In this document: positions 18,186-25,697 of the stretch, piece after piece
How the letters are laid out: every line of letters starts with the position of its first letter
Position numbering within the stretch: the stretch's first letter is position 1
Origin: Bacteroidetes bacterium HGW-Bacteroidetes-6
Lineage (GTDB): Bacteria; Bacteroidota; Bacteroidia; Bacteroidales; DTU049
Assembly (NCBI GenBank): GCA_002842495.1
Contig: PHDB01000026.1
Location: 1 to 45,803 of the forward strand
Length of the DNA: 45,803 bases
Direction: 5' to 3'
Position numbers and translations under genes: made by a program
The notes under the pieces: model-generated
Database searches by the model: none
What the model saw: the letters and a program-made list of their open reading frames with translations, nothing else
Told to the model about the DNA's origin: nothing

Positions 18186-19244
18186 ATGAAAAATAATATG
18201 AAAAACCTGTTGGTATCAATTCTCATGGTTGCTCTAGTATTGCCTGCTAACCAGGTATTGGCTGGAAACGAAGACCGTGCTGGGGAAGCGGGTGCTGGTG
18301 AATTGCTCATTATGCCTTTTGCCCGTAGCTCGGGGTGGGGAATGTCGAATACATCTTGTGTGAAAGGGTTGGAAGGAATGTATCTCAATGTTGCGGGTAC
18401 AGCTTTCACAAAAAGCACAGAGGTGATGTTTGCCCGTACTGAATGGCTCAAAGGATCTGGTATTTCTGTAAACGCTTTTGGTTTCTCTCAAAAGGTTGGT
18501 GAAACTGGTGTTTTAAGCCTTGGTGTTATGACCATGAGCTTTGGTGATATCATGATTACAACTGTTGATTTACCTGAAGGAGGTATTGGGACTTTCAAGC
18601 CTTCGTTTATGAACATCGGCCTTTCGTATGCAAAAGCATTTTCGAATAGTATTTATGGAGGTATTGCCTTGAAGATCATTTCCGAATCAATTGCAGATAA
18701 CCGCGCTCAAGGTGTTGCTATCGATGCTGGTATTCAATATCTGACTGGCGACAATGAGAATATTCATTTCGGTATTGCTCTTCGCAATATTGGCCCGACT
18801 ATGAAGTTCTCTGGCGATGGTCTTTCCTTTAGAGGAAGCCCCAATAATACTGACGTTCTGATGACAGTAGAGCAGCGCTCGGTACTGTTTCAGTTGCCAG
18901 CTCTTTTGAATATTGGTGCTGCTTATGATTTTCTGATTAGTGACAACCATACTATTACACTTGCAGGCAGCTTTACTTCAAATTCGTTTGGAAAGGACGT
19001 TTTTGCGGGTGGATTGCAGTACAACTTTAATGACTATCTGATGTTACGCGGTGGTTTGTCTTACGAAAAAGGGATGTTTGATTCGAATGAACGTACCTCT
19101 GTTTATACTGGTCCAACAGCTGGTATCACAGTGCAGGTTCCTTTGAATAAAGAAAAAGGTTCATCCTTTTCGATTGATTATTCCTATCGTACATCGAACC
19201 CTTATCAGGGAACACATTGTATCGGAGCACGTATTAGTCTTTAA
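18186..19244 (+). CDS. PorV/PorQ-family outer-membrane beta-barrel protein
   Basis: A 352-aa exported protein (signal peptide about 1-27, cleavage after VLAG). The mature N-terminus (GAGELLIMPFARSSGWGMSNTSCVKGLEGMYLNVAG) is the pattern of the PorV/PorQ family: a residue-rich start followed by FadL-like barrel strands, with GLSYAKAFSNSIYGGIALK and a final strand ending IGARISL. PorV itself shuttles T9SS cargo from the translocon to the attachment complex, and PorQ belongs to the same family. Here it is the last gene of a unit whose preceding gene encodes a giant T9SS-like cargo, so a dedicated carrier role is plausible but unproved. A second in-frame ATG lies four codons in; either start leaves a good signal peptide. 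Confidence 0.87.
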   Translation: MKNNMKNLLVSILMVALVLPANQVLAGNEDRAGEAGAGELLIMPFARSSGWGMSNTSCVKGLEGMYLNVAGTAFTKSTEVMFARTEWLKGSGISVNAFGFSQKVGETGVLSLGVMTMSFGDIMITTVDLPEGGIGTFKPSFMNIGLSYAKAFSNSIYGGIALKIISESIADNRAQGVAIDAGIQYLTGDNENIHFGIALRNIGPTMKFSGDGLSFRGSPNNTDVLMTVEQRSVLFQLPALLNIGAAYDFLISDNHTITLAGSFTSNSFGKDVFAGGLQYNFNDYLMLRGGLSYEKGMFDSNERTSVYTGPTAGITVQVPLNKEKGSSFSIDYSYRTSNPYQGTHCIGARISL

Positions 19245-19274
19245 ATTTTCAGACACGACTATATAAAAAAATCG

Positions 19275-19282
19275 TACCTTTG
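19275..19282 (+). promoter_or_regulatory. -7 promoter element upstream of greA
   Basis: TACCTTTG is an exact TAnnTTTG match 69 bases before the greA start. No strong -33 box is seen at standard spacing. Transcription would begin inside the 5' arm of the hairpin at 19284-19320. Confidence 0.6.
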
Positions 19283-19283
19283 T

Positions 19284-19320
19284 CGAGCAAGAGGGCCTTT
19301 TAAGGGGGTCTTCTTGTTCG
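19284..19320 (+). terminator. Long hairpin between the PorV-like gene and greA (terminator and/or greA leader)
   Basis: CGAGCAAGAGGGCC (19284-19297) pairs with the segment ending TCTTCTTGTTCG (to 19320), giving about 14 or more pairs with several G-T wobbles and a short loop. It is followed by TTTTAT. It may terminate the upstream operon. Because a -7 element directly precedes it, it may also fold at the 5' end of the greA transcript. Confidence 0.6.
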
Positions 19321-19350
19321 TTTTATATCACCTAATTAAGTGAAGAATCA

Positions 19351-19821
19351 ATGGCAAAGATCACATATCTGACCAAAGAAGGTCTTGACAAGCTCAAGGC
19401 CGAGTTTGAACATCTTATAACGGTTGAAAGACCTTCTATTTCACAGCAAATAGCCGAAGCTCGAGAGAAGGGCGATTTATCTGAAAATGCTGAATACGAT
19501 GCAGCAAAAGATGCTCAGGGTTTACTTGAGCTGAAAATTTCGCAATTGCAGGATCTTATCAGCACAAGTAGAATAATTGATGAGTCGAAGCTTGACAATT
19601 CACGTGCTCGTATTCTTTCGGTTGTAACAATTGAAAATGCTAAAACGAAACAAAGGATGACATATACTCTTGTTCCCGATCAGGAAGCTGATTTGAAGTT
19701 GGGAAAACTATCTATCAATAGCCCCATTGCCCAAGGTTTGCTGGGAAAGAAAGAGGGAGAGAGTGTTGAAGTTACTGCCCCTGCCGGCGTAATTAAGTTT
19801 AAACTTATTGAAATTAAATAA
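19351..19821 (+). CDS. greA: Transcription elongation factor GreA
   Basis: A 156-aa cytoplasmic factor that enters the RNA polymerase secondary channel and stimulates cleavage of backtracked transcripts. The N-terminal coiled coil (about 1-75) carries the tip motif GDLSENAEYDAAKDAQ with acidic residues D42 and E45. The C-terminal domain (about 80-156) has the family's GSVV-like/INSPIAQGLLGKKEGESVEV signature. Length is normal for GreA. The HIT-family gene begins 4 bases after the stop, so they form an operon. The leader carries a long hairpin and a near-palindrome just before the start (19328-19343). Confidence 0.96.
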   Translation: MAKITYLTKEGLDKLKAEFEHLITVERPSISQQIAEAREKGDLSENAEYDAAKDAQGLLELKISQLQDLISTSRIIDESKLDNSRARILSVVTIENAKTKQRMTYTLVPDQEADLKLGKLSINSPIAQGLLGKKEGESVEVTAPAGVIKFKLIEIK

Positions 19822-19824
19822 CTA

Positions 19825-20220
19825 ATGGCAAGTATTTTCACCAAAATAATTAATAGAGAAATTCCTGCATTTGTAGTTGCCGAAAATGAACATTGCATTG
19901 CTTTTCTTGATATTAAACCTTTGGCAAAAGGCCATACATTGGTGGTGTCCAAGAAGGAGGTAGATTATATTTTTGATTTGGATTCTACTCTCTTGAATGA
20001 ATTAATGCAGTTTTCGAAGCGTGTGGCCAAGGCTATTGATGCTTGCAAATTTGCCAAGCGTACGGGAGTTGCAGTTATTGGTCTCGAGGTGCCTCATGCT
20101 CACGTCCATCTTGTACCCATTAATGGTATTAGCGACATTGAATTCAGTAAGCCAAAGTTAGAGTTGTCGAAAGATGAATTGAGTGAAATAGCTGTCCAGA
20201 TAAGTTCGTGTTTTATTTAA
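19825..20220 (+). CDS. HIT-family (histidine triad) nucleotide-binding protein
   Basis: A 131-aa cytoplasmic nucleotide hydrolase or transferase of the HIT superfamily. The N-terminal IFTKIINREIPAFVV and the AFLDIKPLAKGHTLVVSK strand are typical of HINT/YcfF-like members. The histidine triad is HAHVHLVP with H91, H93 and H95. Members hydrolyse phosphoramidate bonds on AMP-linked substrates; the physiological substrate here is unknown. It follows greA by 3 bases and its 3' end overlaps the convergent ruvC by 8 bases. Confidence 0.94.
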   Translation: MASIFTKIINREIPAFVVAENEHCIAFLDIKPLAKGHTLVVSKKEVDYIFDLDSTLLNELMQFSKRVAKAIDACKFAKRTGVAVIGLEVPHAHVHLVPINGISDIEFSKPKLELSKDELSEIAVQISSCFI

Positions 20221-20779
20221 CCTCTTTGCCGGGATTATCTCTTAGGAATGCTTCCCAAGAATTTTTAGGTTTAACTTTCTTTACTGAAGTAGTTGCATGG
20301 TTTTTTTGTAGTGTATAACTAATTGCAATTGCGGCTGCATCGGTCGAATCAGCATCAAGGAGGCTGATATCTAAGCCTGTAATAACACCAACCATCGACG
20401 CTACTTGTTCTTTAGAGGCCGAGCCGCTTCCGGTAACCGATTGCTTTACTCGCCGGGGAGTGATTTCCACAATGGGAATCTGTTGCGCCATGGCTATGGC
20501 CATCACAACTCCCTGAGCCCTGCCAAGTTTGAGCATCGATTGAACATTTTTTCCAAAAAATGGCTCTTCGATTGCAAGTACATCTGGTTTGTGTTCTAGT
20601 AGGAGTTTCTGCATGAATTCAACAATTCCATTAAGCTTTTCGAGATGAGAATTTAATCGATTGAGCTTAAGGCTACCAATACTGATAATTTTGTAATTGC
20701 TGTTTTTGAAACGCAAAATACAGTAACCCATGATGTTTGTTCCGGGATCGATTCCAAGTATCAGATTGCCATTTGCCAT
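20213..20779 (-). CDS. ruvC: Crossover junction endodeoxyribonuclease RuvC
   Basis: It resolves Holliday junctions with RuvAB during recombination. The 188-aa protein has the RNase H-like fold motif ILGIDPGTNIMGY (D11), the second acidic residue in LAIEEPFF (E71), and the C-terminal pair in LDADSTDAAAIAI (D144 and D147, with the spacing of D138/D141 in E. coli). The upstream TTG at 20785 is in frame, but the ATG at 20779 fits better. The 3' end overlaps the HIT gene by 8 bases on the opposite strand. A TAnnTTTG-like box (TACTTTTG, 20783-20790) lies only 4 bases from the ATG. Confidence 0.95.
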   Translation of the reverse strand: MANGNLILGIDPGTNIMGYCILRFKNSNYKIISIGSLKLNRLNSHLEKLNGIVEFMQKLLLEHKPDVLAIEEPFFGKNVQSMLKLGRAQGVVMAIAMAQQIPIVEITPRRVKQSVTGSGSASKEQVASMVGVITGLDISLLDADSTDAAAIAISYTLQKNHATTSVKKVKPKNSWEAFLRDNPGKEVK

Positions 20780-20833
20780 AAGCAAAAGTAAGAATTAATT
20801 CTTTCAAATTGTGTTTGCTACAATTGCTTTCAC

Positions 20834-20841
20834 TATTTTTG
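20834..20841 (+). promoter_or_regulatory. -7 promoter element deciding the start of the flippase-like gene
   Basis: TATTTTTG is an exact TAnnTTTG match; ATTG at 20808-20811 is a possible -33 box with a 22-base spacer. It lies downstream of the GTG at 20811 and 24 bases before the in-frame TTG at 20865, which argues for the latter as start. Confidence 0.5.
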
Positions 20842-20864
20842 TTTTCTTCAAAGAACTATCTGTT

Positions 20865-21854
20865 TTGAGACGAAAGATAATACATATAGCTATCAGTTTG
20901 GTTATTGCAGTTGCATTACTATGGCTGATATACTATAAAGTAAGTGAACGACTTGGAATGTTCGACTTCCGGATTGTTGTGTCATTGTTGTTCAATTCAA
21001 GCATGAAAGTGTTTATAGCAATCCTGTTCTTATTTCTGATGCCACTAAACTGGGCTTTGGAAGCCTGGAAATGGAAATTAGCTTCATCGACTGTAGAACG
21101 TATTGGCTTTTCTAAGGCCTACATTGCAGTACTTGCCGGAATAACCGCCGGATTTTTTCTTCCAAATCGTGTTGGGGAATTTGCGGGTAAGGCTCTTATC
21201 TTTCCTTTACGCTTGTTCTGGAAAGGAACAGTCGTGGCTATGTTTACGTCACTTGCACAGCTTTTTGTTACTATTGGTTTGGGATTTGTTGCGCTTTGGC
21301 ACTTTGCCCCCATAGCTTCTGCGTATTTTCAAATTGGGGCTCAAAGGTTATTTTTAGTGTTGGCTTTGGTTGGCTTTAGCGCATTGCTATTAGTGTACTT
21401 CAATATTCAATCAATTGCAATTATTTTTCGGAAATTGCCGCGGTTGCATCGTGTTATGAGTACGCTGACAGCAATTTCATTTTCTCTCAAAACGAAAATT
21501 TTAGTTGTTAGCATTTTTCGGTATTTTGTTTTTACTATTCAGAATATTTTGTTGCTCATTATGGTAGAGGTCGAATTACCTGTAATTGACATGTTTTTTC
21601 TTATATCGTTGATGTTTTTTATCTTGGCGGCAATTCCAACTATTTTTATTACGGAATTGCCAACACGAGGTTCTGTAATGGTATTTTTGTTTTTGATGTA
21701 TTTTGATGTCGGAGGAATAGTAGTTCCATTTGCTGTTGAAATGAAATTGTTGTTGGCTGCATCGATAGTTTGGCTTGTCAATATTATTGTACCATCTGTC
21801 CCGGGGATATTTTTTCTTACCCGAATGTCGGTTTTCAGAAAGGAAGACTCATGA
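20865..21854 (+). CDS. Lysylphosphatidylglycerol-synthase-TM / flippase-like (UPF0104) membrane protein
   Basis: A polytopic inner-membrane protein of about 329 aa with roughly eight hydrophobic helices and no soluble catalytic domain. The N-terminal RRKIIHIAISLVIAVALLWLIYYKV, the conserved LNWALEAWKWKLA stretch and the GFFLPNRVGEFAGKALIFPLR motif fit the LPG_synthase_TM / UPF0104 family. That family includes the flippase part of MprF and many uncharacterised lipid or glycolipid transport proteins. The frame extends upstream to GTG 20811, but a TTG at 20865 is preferred because a promoter -7 box lies between them. Its stop overlaps the GT2 gene start (ATGA), suggesting they act together on a lipid-linked sugar. 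Substrate unknown. Confidence 0.82.
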   Translation: MRRKIIHIAISLVIAVALLWLIYYKVSERLGMFDFRIVVSLLFNSSMKVFIAILFLFLMPLNWALEAWKWKLASSTVERIGFSKAYIAVLAGITAGFFLPNRVGEFAGKALIFPLRLFWKGTVVAMFTSLAQLFVTIGLGFVALWHFAPIASAYFQIGAQRLFLVLALVGFSALLLVYFNIQSIAIIFRKLPRLHRVMSTLTAISFSLKTKILVVSIFRYFVFTIQNILLLIMVEVELPVIDMFFLISLMFFILAAIPTIFITELPTRGSVMVFLFLMYFDVGGIVVPFAVEMKLLLAASIVWLVNIIVPSVPGIFFLTRMSVFRKEDS

Positions 21855-22945
21855 GTGTTTTTGTTATAGCAATTGGTCTGTATTCAACACTTTTGCTTAT
21901 CATTGTTTTGATTACAGTTTTGAGAAAAGAAGAAAAACACGATGCTAATCAGCCTTATTCTGTAATCATTGCAGCCCGAAACGAGGAACAAAATATTGCA
22001 GGGTGTCTTAATTCTATTCTTTTGCAATCACTCCCTCCGGAATCCATTGTGGTTGTAAGCGATCATTCAACCGATTCGACGGAAAAACAAGTAATGGAGT
22101 TTGTCGATAAATATCCCGCTGTTCGCTTGGTCTTGTGCGACGATAATCATACAGGAAAACGTGCAGCAATCGCTTTTGCATTAAGATTTATGAGAACAAC
22201 ATTGGTAGTACTTACTACCGATGCCGATTGTGTTGTTGGGAAGGATTGGGCAAAAGAAATGCTTGAGTCTATTACACCTGAAATGCGTTTGTGTACAGGG
22301 CCTGTAGTTATTGGTGAAGCTAAAGGTTTATTGTCGCAATTACAGTATTCTGAATTGTTTTTTTTGGTTGCAGGTGGTGCTGCAATATCTGTTATCGGAA
22401 AAACAATACAGGTTTCGGGTGCTAATATGAGCTTCTATAGAAACGATTATTTGGCTTTTTTCGAATCGGGATATGGCGAACATTTTGGGAGTGGCGATGA
22501 TGTTTTTTTTATGCAATTTCTACAGAAGAAATACGGAAGACGTAGTGTGAGATTTTGTAATAAACCAAATGTGCTTGTAGAAACAAGACCTGAGCCCGAT
22601 ACAAATAGCTGGCTTAAACAACGCCTGAGGTGGGTTTTGAAAGCTCGTGGATATAGGAATAGGTACTCATTTATTTATGGTACATTGTTGTTGCTGGCCA
22701 ATGTATCGTTTTGGACAATAGTTGTCGCTTATTTTTTTAATACTGTAAATGTGCTGATAGCTATAGCTACACTAGGTTCGAAGTTCTTAAGTGAAATAAT
22801 GTTACTGGTGTTGTTTTCTGTGAAGTGGAAGCAGAAAGTACGCTGGTTGGGTATATTGTTATTGCCTTGTTTTTACTTGTTTTTTGTTGTAGGTGTAGCT
22901 TTATATCGGATTTTTCATCACAATATACTTTGGAAAAGCAGGTAA
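21851..22945 (+). CDS. Membrane-anchored family 2 glycosyltransferase
   Basis: A 364-aa inverting glycosyltransferase. One N-terminal helix (about 2-23) precedes a GT-A domain with YSVIIAARNEEQNIAGCL, the aspartates in VVVSDHSTDST, the metal-binding DxD in TTDADC (D124, D126), the GSGDDVFF segment and the QRLRW motif (about 257-262) typical of processive or polymer-type GT2 enzymes. Three hydrophobic helices follow at the C-terminus. The frame is open to 21770, but the ATG at 21851 overlaps the preceding stop codon and matches the membrane helix start. It is co-translated with the flippase-like gene. Donor and acceptor are unknown. Confidence 0.92.
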   Translation: MSVFVIAIGLYSTLLLIIVLITVLRKEEKHDANQPYSVIIAARNEEQNIAGCLNSILLQSLPPESIVVVSDHSTDSTEKQVMEFVDKYPAVRLVLCDDNHTGKRAAIAFALRFMRTTLVVLTTDADCVVGKDWAKEMLESITPEMRLCTGPVVIGEAKGLLSQLQYSELFFLVAGGAAISVIGKTIQVSGANMSFYRNDYLAFFESGYGEHFGSGDDVFFMQFLQKKYGRRSVRFCNKPNVLVETRPEPDTNSWLKQRLRWVLKARGYRNRYSFIYGTLLLLANVSFWTIVVAYFFNTVNVLIAIATLGSKFLSEIMLLVLFSVKWKQKVRWLGILLLPCFYLFFVVGVALYRIFHHNILWKSR

Positions 22946-23006
22946 TCCCCACGCAAATATGAGCAAAAAAGAATTATCGAGCACTCCTGCTTATAAAGAG
23001 AGTATA

Positions 23007-24083
23007 TTATTTTGAAATTAAATTCACTTCAGTAGCTCCAATCCCATATTTGAGAATACTGGCATCTTCGTGTTGGAGATTTTCGTACAGATTCAAAATG
23101 TCATGAATTTCTTTTTTTAGTAAGCCAGCTCCTACTCCGTGAATAAAGACAACTTTTTTCAGGCCTTTGCTGATGGCGCTTTCGAGACATTGTTTGAAAA
23201 AAGCCAGTTGAATAAGCATCATTTCCTCTTTACGAATGCTTTTGTGGTCGCTTCGGAGTTTTTCGATGTGTAAATCAACCTCGGCAAATCCAGGCTCAAC
23301 AATATACCGGTCGATAAGAAAGTTTTTTCCTTTTTTGACTTCCTGAGCTGGTTTTTCTTCAGCCTGATAGATCCCTTTTTGGGGAACTGCTGCTGCATTA
23401 GAACTAGCAATATCAGCTATTTTATACACAAAAGCCAGTTCGTCGAAAAACGAATTTTCAACATAAATATCCTCCTTCAGAAAGCGTGACGGCTTAATTT
23501 CTGCATCGTTAATTTCTGCTTCGAATAAATTTCCGTTTCGGGTGTCGAAACACAGACTTTGAAGACGGATCTTGCCAAATTGCTTTATGTTGTTGTGTTC
23601 GCTTGTGCCTAGCTGGTAAGCATCGCCTTTTTCCAAAAGTCCGGTAGCATGGCTATAAAACCCTTCGTGGTTGTCGAATAGCTGTAGTTGAAATGCAATC
23701 TGGTATGTGCTATAGTTGATAAGAAAAATATCAATTTCACCACCAATAAGTAAATCCTGATTTTGTGGAACAAAAACAAGATACAAACCTTTATCGGGTG
23801 TATCAACGTGTTGCTGTTTCTTCTTTTCGAGAATAGGCTCAGGCAAAGGCAGGACTTCTTGTTTTACTTCTTTCTCGGCTTCAAGTTTGGTGAATTCACC
23901 TTTTCGTAGAAATGGATTCACTTTACCCTGAGGTTCAATAACCACCAGATCGGATGTTTCAACTGGGATTTCAAAGCCATCTTCGATAAGAACTGTAGCA
24001 AAACCTTTATTTACAGAAGTGACAATGCCGCTTCCGGTTGTTGAAAGGAACCGGACTTTGTCGCCGTTTTCAATTTTTTTCAT
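23007..24083 (-). CDS. DUF2027 and Smr-domain protein
   Basis: A 358-aa cytoplasmic protein. The N-terminal part (about 1-60) is a small beta domain, KIENGDKVRFLSTTGSGIV and VLIEDGFEIPV. A linker follows, then a middle beta domain (about 95-215) of the DUF2027 type. The C-terminal Smr domain (about 265-358) has VDLHIEKL and FIHGVGAGLLKKEIHDIL; Smr domains in MutS2-like proteins are nucleases or nucleic-acid binders. There is no MutS ATPase part, so this is the stand-alone Bacteroidota form rather than a truncated MutS2. It is divergent from the PrsW-like gene. A role in RNA or DNA metabolism is likely only from the domain. Confidence 0.88.
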   Translation of the reverse strand: MKKIENGDKVRFLSTTGSGIVTSVNKGFATVLIEDGFEIPVETSDLVVIEPQGKVNPFLRKGEFTKLEAEKEVKQEVLPLPEPILEKKKQQHVDTPDKGLYLVFVPQNQDLLIGGEIDIFLINYSTYQIAFQLQLFDNHEGFYSHATGLLEKGDAYQLGTSEHNNIKQFGKIRLQSLCFDTRNGNLFEAEINDAEIKPSRFLKEDIYVENSFFDELAFVYKIADIASSNAAAVPQKGIYQAEEKPAQEVKKGKNFLIDRYIVEPGFAEVDLHIEKLRSDHKSIRKEEMMLIQLAFFKQCLESAISKGLKKVVFIHGVGAGLLKKEIHDILNLYENLQHEDASILKYGIGATEVNLISK

Positions 24084-24105
24084 GATAGGGGAAAATTGTG
24101 TGAGA

Positions 24106-24136
24106 TTTTAACAGTTCAATAAATTGACTATTTTTG
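24106..24136 (+). promoter_or_regulatory. Promoter of the PrsW-like gene
   Basis: TATTTTTG (24129-24136) matches TAnnTTTG; TTTT at 24106-24109 stands 19 bases upstream as a degenerate -33 box. The start codon is 25 bases downstream. Confidence 0.55.
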
Positions 24137-24161
24137 CGTAAAAGTACAAAAATCAGTTCAC

Positions 24162-24974
24162 ATGATCATTCTCGCAATAGCATTGGCGTTGGCTCCTGTT
24201 CTGGCGCTTGGGATGTTTGTGTATTTGATGGATAAGTACGACCGCGAACCCCTTGTATGGCTTGTGGTTGCTTTTATTGCAGGTGCTCTTTCAATTTATC
24301 CGGCAATTGAGATTGAGAGATTTTTTACGACAATAACCATAGGGAGGCATTATTCCGATTTCGGCTCACTTGCTATTGATGCGTTTTTGATTGTCGCTTT
24401 AACAGAGGAGTTGGTGAAATTTATTATTCTAAGAATGTTATTTTACCGCAAACGTTTTTTTACCGAACCGATGAACGGAATCGTATATGCAGTTATGCTT
24501 TCGCTCGGTTTTGCTGCTGCAGAATCGTTTCGGTGGTTATTGGTGTCCAATAATGTTTATAATTCGGCCTTAATTCGTTCCTTTACTGCTGTGCCAGCTC
24601 ATTTTGTTTTTGCTGTTTTTATGGGTTATTTTATGGGGAAAGCGCGTTTCACTTTTAGTCATCGACGTGCATTCCTTGTTTTTGCAGGTGTGTTTATGGC
24701 TGTTCTGGTTCATGGAACCTACGATTTCTTTTTGCTTGCTTCGTGGATGCCCAATGGATTTAATTACCTTTCGTTTTTGTTTTTGGCAGTAAGTCTGGTG
24801 TTTTCGCTGAAATTAATTCTTCGTGCACAAAAACGCTCTCCTTTTGTGCGTCGGAGGAAGTGGCGCAAAAATCTGGAACAAGCACAGCAGCAAGAATTCA
24901 AAGACTATTTAGCTGGCCAGAAGGAATTGCTGAAGAAACGCGTAGACCAGAAAAGGAAGAAAAAAAAGGATTAA
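24162..24974 (+). CDS. PrsW-family intramembrane metalloprotease
   Basis: A 270-aa inner-membrane protein with about seven to eight helices. It shows the PrsW family signatures: EE followed by K in LTEELVKFIIL (E82, E83, K86), a glutamate in GFAAAESF (E121), and histidines in VPAHFVF (H147) and VLVHGTYDF (H184), expected to bind a metal within the membrane. Bacillus PrsW cleaves the anti-sigma factor RsiW; no sigma/anti-sigma pair is seen next to this gene, so its substrate is unknown. The C-terminus is a strongly basic, Lys/Arg/Gln-rich cytoplasmic tail (about 222-270). It is preceded by a TAnnTTTG promoter and divergent from the Smr gene. Confidence 0.9.
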   Translation: MIILAIALALAPVLALGMFVYLMDKYDREPLVWLVVAFIAGALSIYPAIEIERFFTTITIGRHYSDFGSLAIDAFLIVALTEELVKFIILRMLFYRKRFFTEPMNGIVYAVMLSLGFAAAESFRWLLVSNNVYNSALIRSFTAVPAHFVFAVFMGYFMGKARFTFSHRRAFLVFAGVFMAVLVHGTYDFFLLASWMPNGFNYLSFLFLAVSLVFSLKLILRAQKRSPFVRRRKWRKNLEQAQQQEFKDYLAGQKELLKKRVDQKRKKKKD

Positions 24975-24988
24975 ATATTACTCTTAAT

Positions 24989-25108
24989 TTAAATGGTAGT
25001 ATACCAGTGTTTAATGCATTTTGATGTGTCGGACAATGGCCTTTGAGCTAATGCGTTGAATGACAAAAGTGAGATTGTTAGGTAAATGCCAATTAGAAAA
25101 AATCTCAT
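24989..25108 (-). CDS. Very short exported ORF (39 aa), possible remnant
   Basis: An ATG at 25108 opens a 39-codon frame with a convincing signal peptide (hydrophobic FFLIGIYLTISLLSF, then NALAQ) but only about 17 residues after it. This could be a small secreted peptide or the surviving 5' end of a decayed exported protein. It lies downstream of the tRNA-His terminator on the same strand. Its only candidate promoter is the T-rich segment of that terminator. No relatives are known to me. Confidence 0.3.
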   Translation of the reverse strand: MRFFLIGIYLTISLLSFNALAQRPLSDTSKCIKHWYTTI

Positions 25109-25133
25109 TGTTACTAAATCAATTGATAAAAAT

Positions 25134-25163
25134 AAAAAATCCGCCCTTTCGAGACGGATTTTT
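25134..25163 (-). terminator. Intrinsic terminator of tRNA-His
   Basis: Read on the minus strand, AAAAATCCGTC pairs with GGCGGATTTTT around a TCGAAAG-like loop, then a T-rich tract follows. It begins immediately after the tRNA-His 3' end. Confidence 0.85.
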
Positions 25164-25164
25164 G

Positions 25165-25239
25165 GGTGAAATATGGGATTCGAACCCACGACCCTCAGAA
25201 CCACAATCTGATGCTCTAACCGACTGAGCTAATTTCACC
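25165..25239 (-). tRNA. tRNA-His (anticodon GTG)
   Basis: The minus strand folds into a cloverleaf with acceptor GTGAAAT / ATTTCAC, an encoded G at position -1 opposite discriminator C (the tRNA-His identity pair), D-arm AGCTCAGTCGGTTAGAGC, anticodon arm TCAGA-TTGTGGT-TCTGA with anticodon GTG, and T-arm GTGGG-TTCGAAT-CCCAT-like. CCA is not encoded. It has its own promoter and terminator. Confidence 0.96.
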
Positions 25240-25251
25240 ATTTTGGGACTG

Positions 25252-25284
25252 CAAAGATACTAATTTTTGAAAATCAAAATCAAA
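25252..25284 (-). promoter_or_regulatory. Promoter of tRNA-His
   Basis: On the minus strand TTTG (25284-25281) and TATCTTTG (25259-25252) are 21 bases apart, matching the Bacteroidota promoter. The tRNA starts 12 bases downstream of the -7 box. Confidence 0.7.
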
Positions 25285-25667
25285 AATTTGAGTTTGATTA
25301 TTTTTTTGAGTATTAGTTATTAGATAGTAGTATAGAAGTATAATAATTCATTGATGTTTTTGCTTGTTGTTTTACAATAAATTAATGAGGATTTTCTTTG
25401 GGATATATAACGTTGAAAGGAGTGGAAGCTTTAGTGTTTATAAGCCTTTGGTGTAGTTATGTATATGCTCTTTTATGCTTAATCCAGAACAAAGCTCTGA
25501 CGGGAACAAGAATAATTCTCTCAATTACTCTTGTTGGGGTAAAATCCGATAAGCCTGTACTTTACAACGAAGCGGTACATCTTTTGGGGGACTTGTCTTT
25601 CTGAATATCGGGAGTCAAATGAAGCATACGAGTAAATCACAGTTTTCAATTATTCAATAAAATTTCA
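25285..25667. other. AT-rich intergenic stretch with no supported gene
   Basis: Between the tRNA-His promoter and the promoter of the MuiA-like gene I see only short frames. The longest (25398-25604, TTG start) has no recognisable domain and no placed ribosome site. No repeats, hairpins with T tails, or insertion-sequence ends were noticed. Confidence 0.5.
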
Positions 25668-25675
25668 TAGCTTTA
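25668..25675 (+). promoter_or_regulatory. Possible -7 element of the MuiA-like gene
   Basis: TAGCTTTA deviates from TAnnTTTG in the last base and lies 22 bases before the ATG; TTTC at 25644-25647 is a weak -33 candidate with a 20-base spacer. Confidence 0.4.
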
Positions 25676-25697
25676 TCCCCGTAAAATAGCGATTATT

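Noticed and set aside
19284..19320. Hairpin before greA as a metabolite riboswitch
   Set aside because: A simple long stem with no conserved aptamer core; terminator or leader hairpin explains it better.
22959..23015. 18-codon ATG frame between the GT2 gene and the Smr gene
   Set aside because: Too short, no ribosome site or family match, and it runs into the convergent gene.
25398..25604. 68-codon frame with TTG start upstream of the MuiA-like gene
   Set aside because: No domain, no placed ribosome site or promoter, and composition like the surrounding AT-rich spacer.
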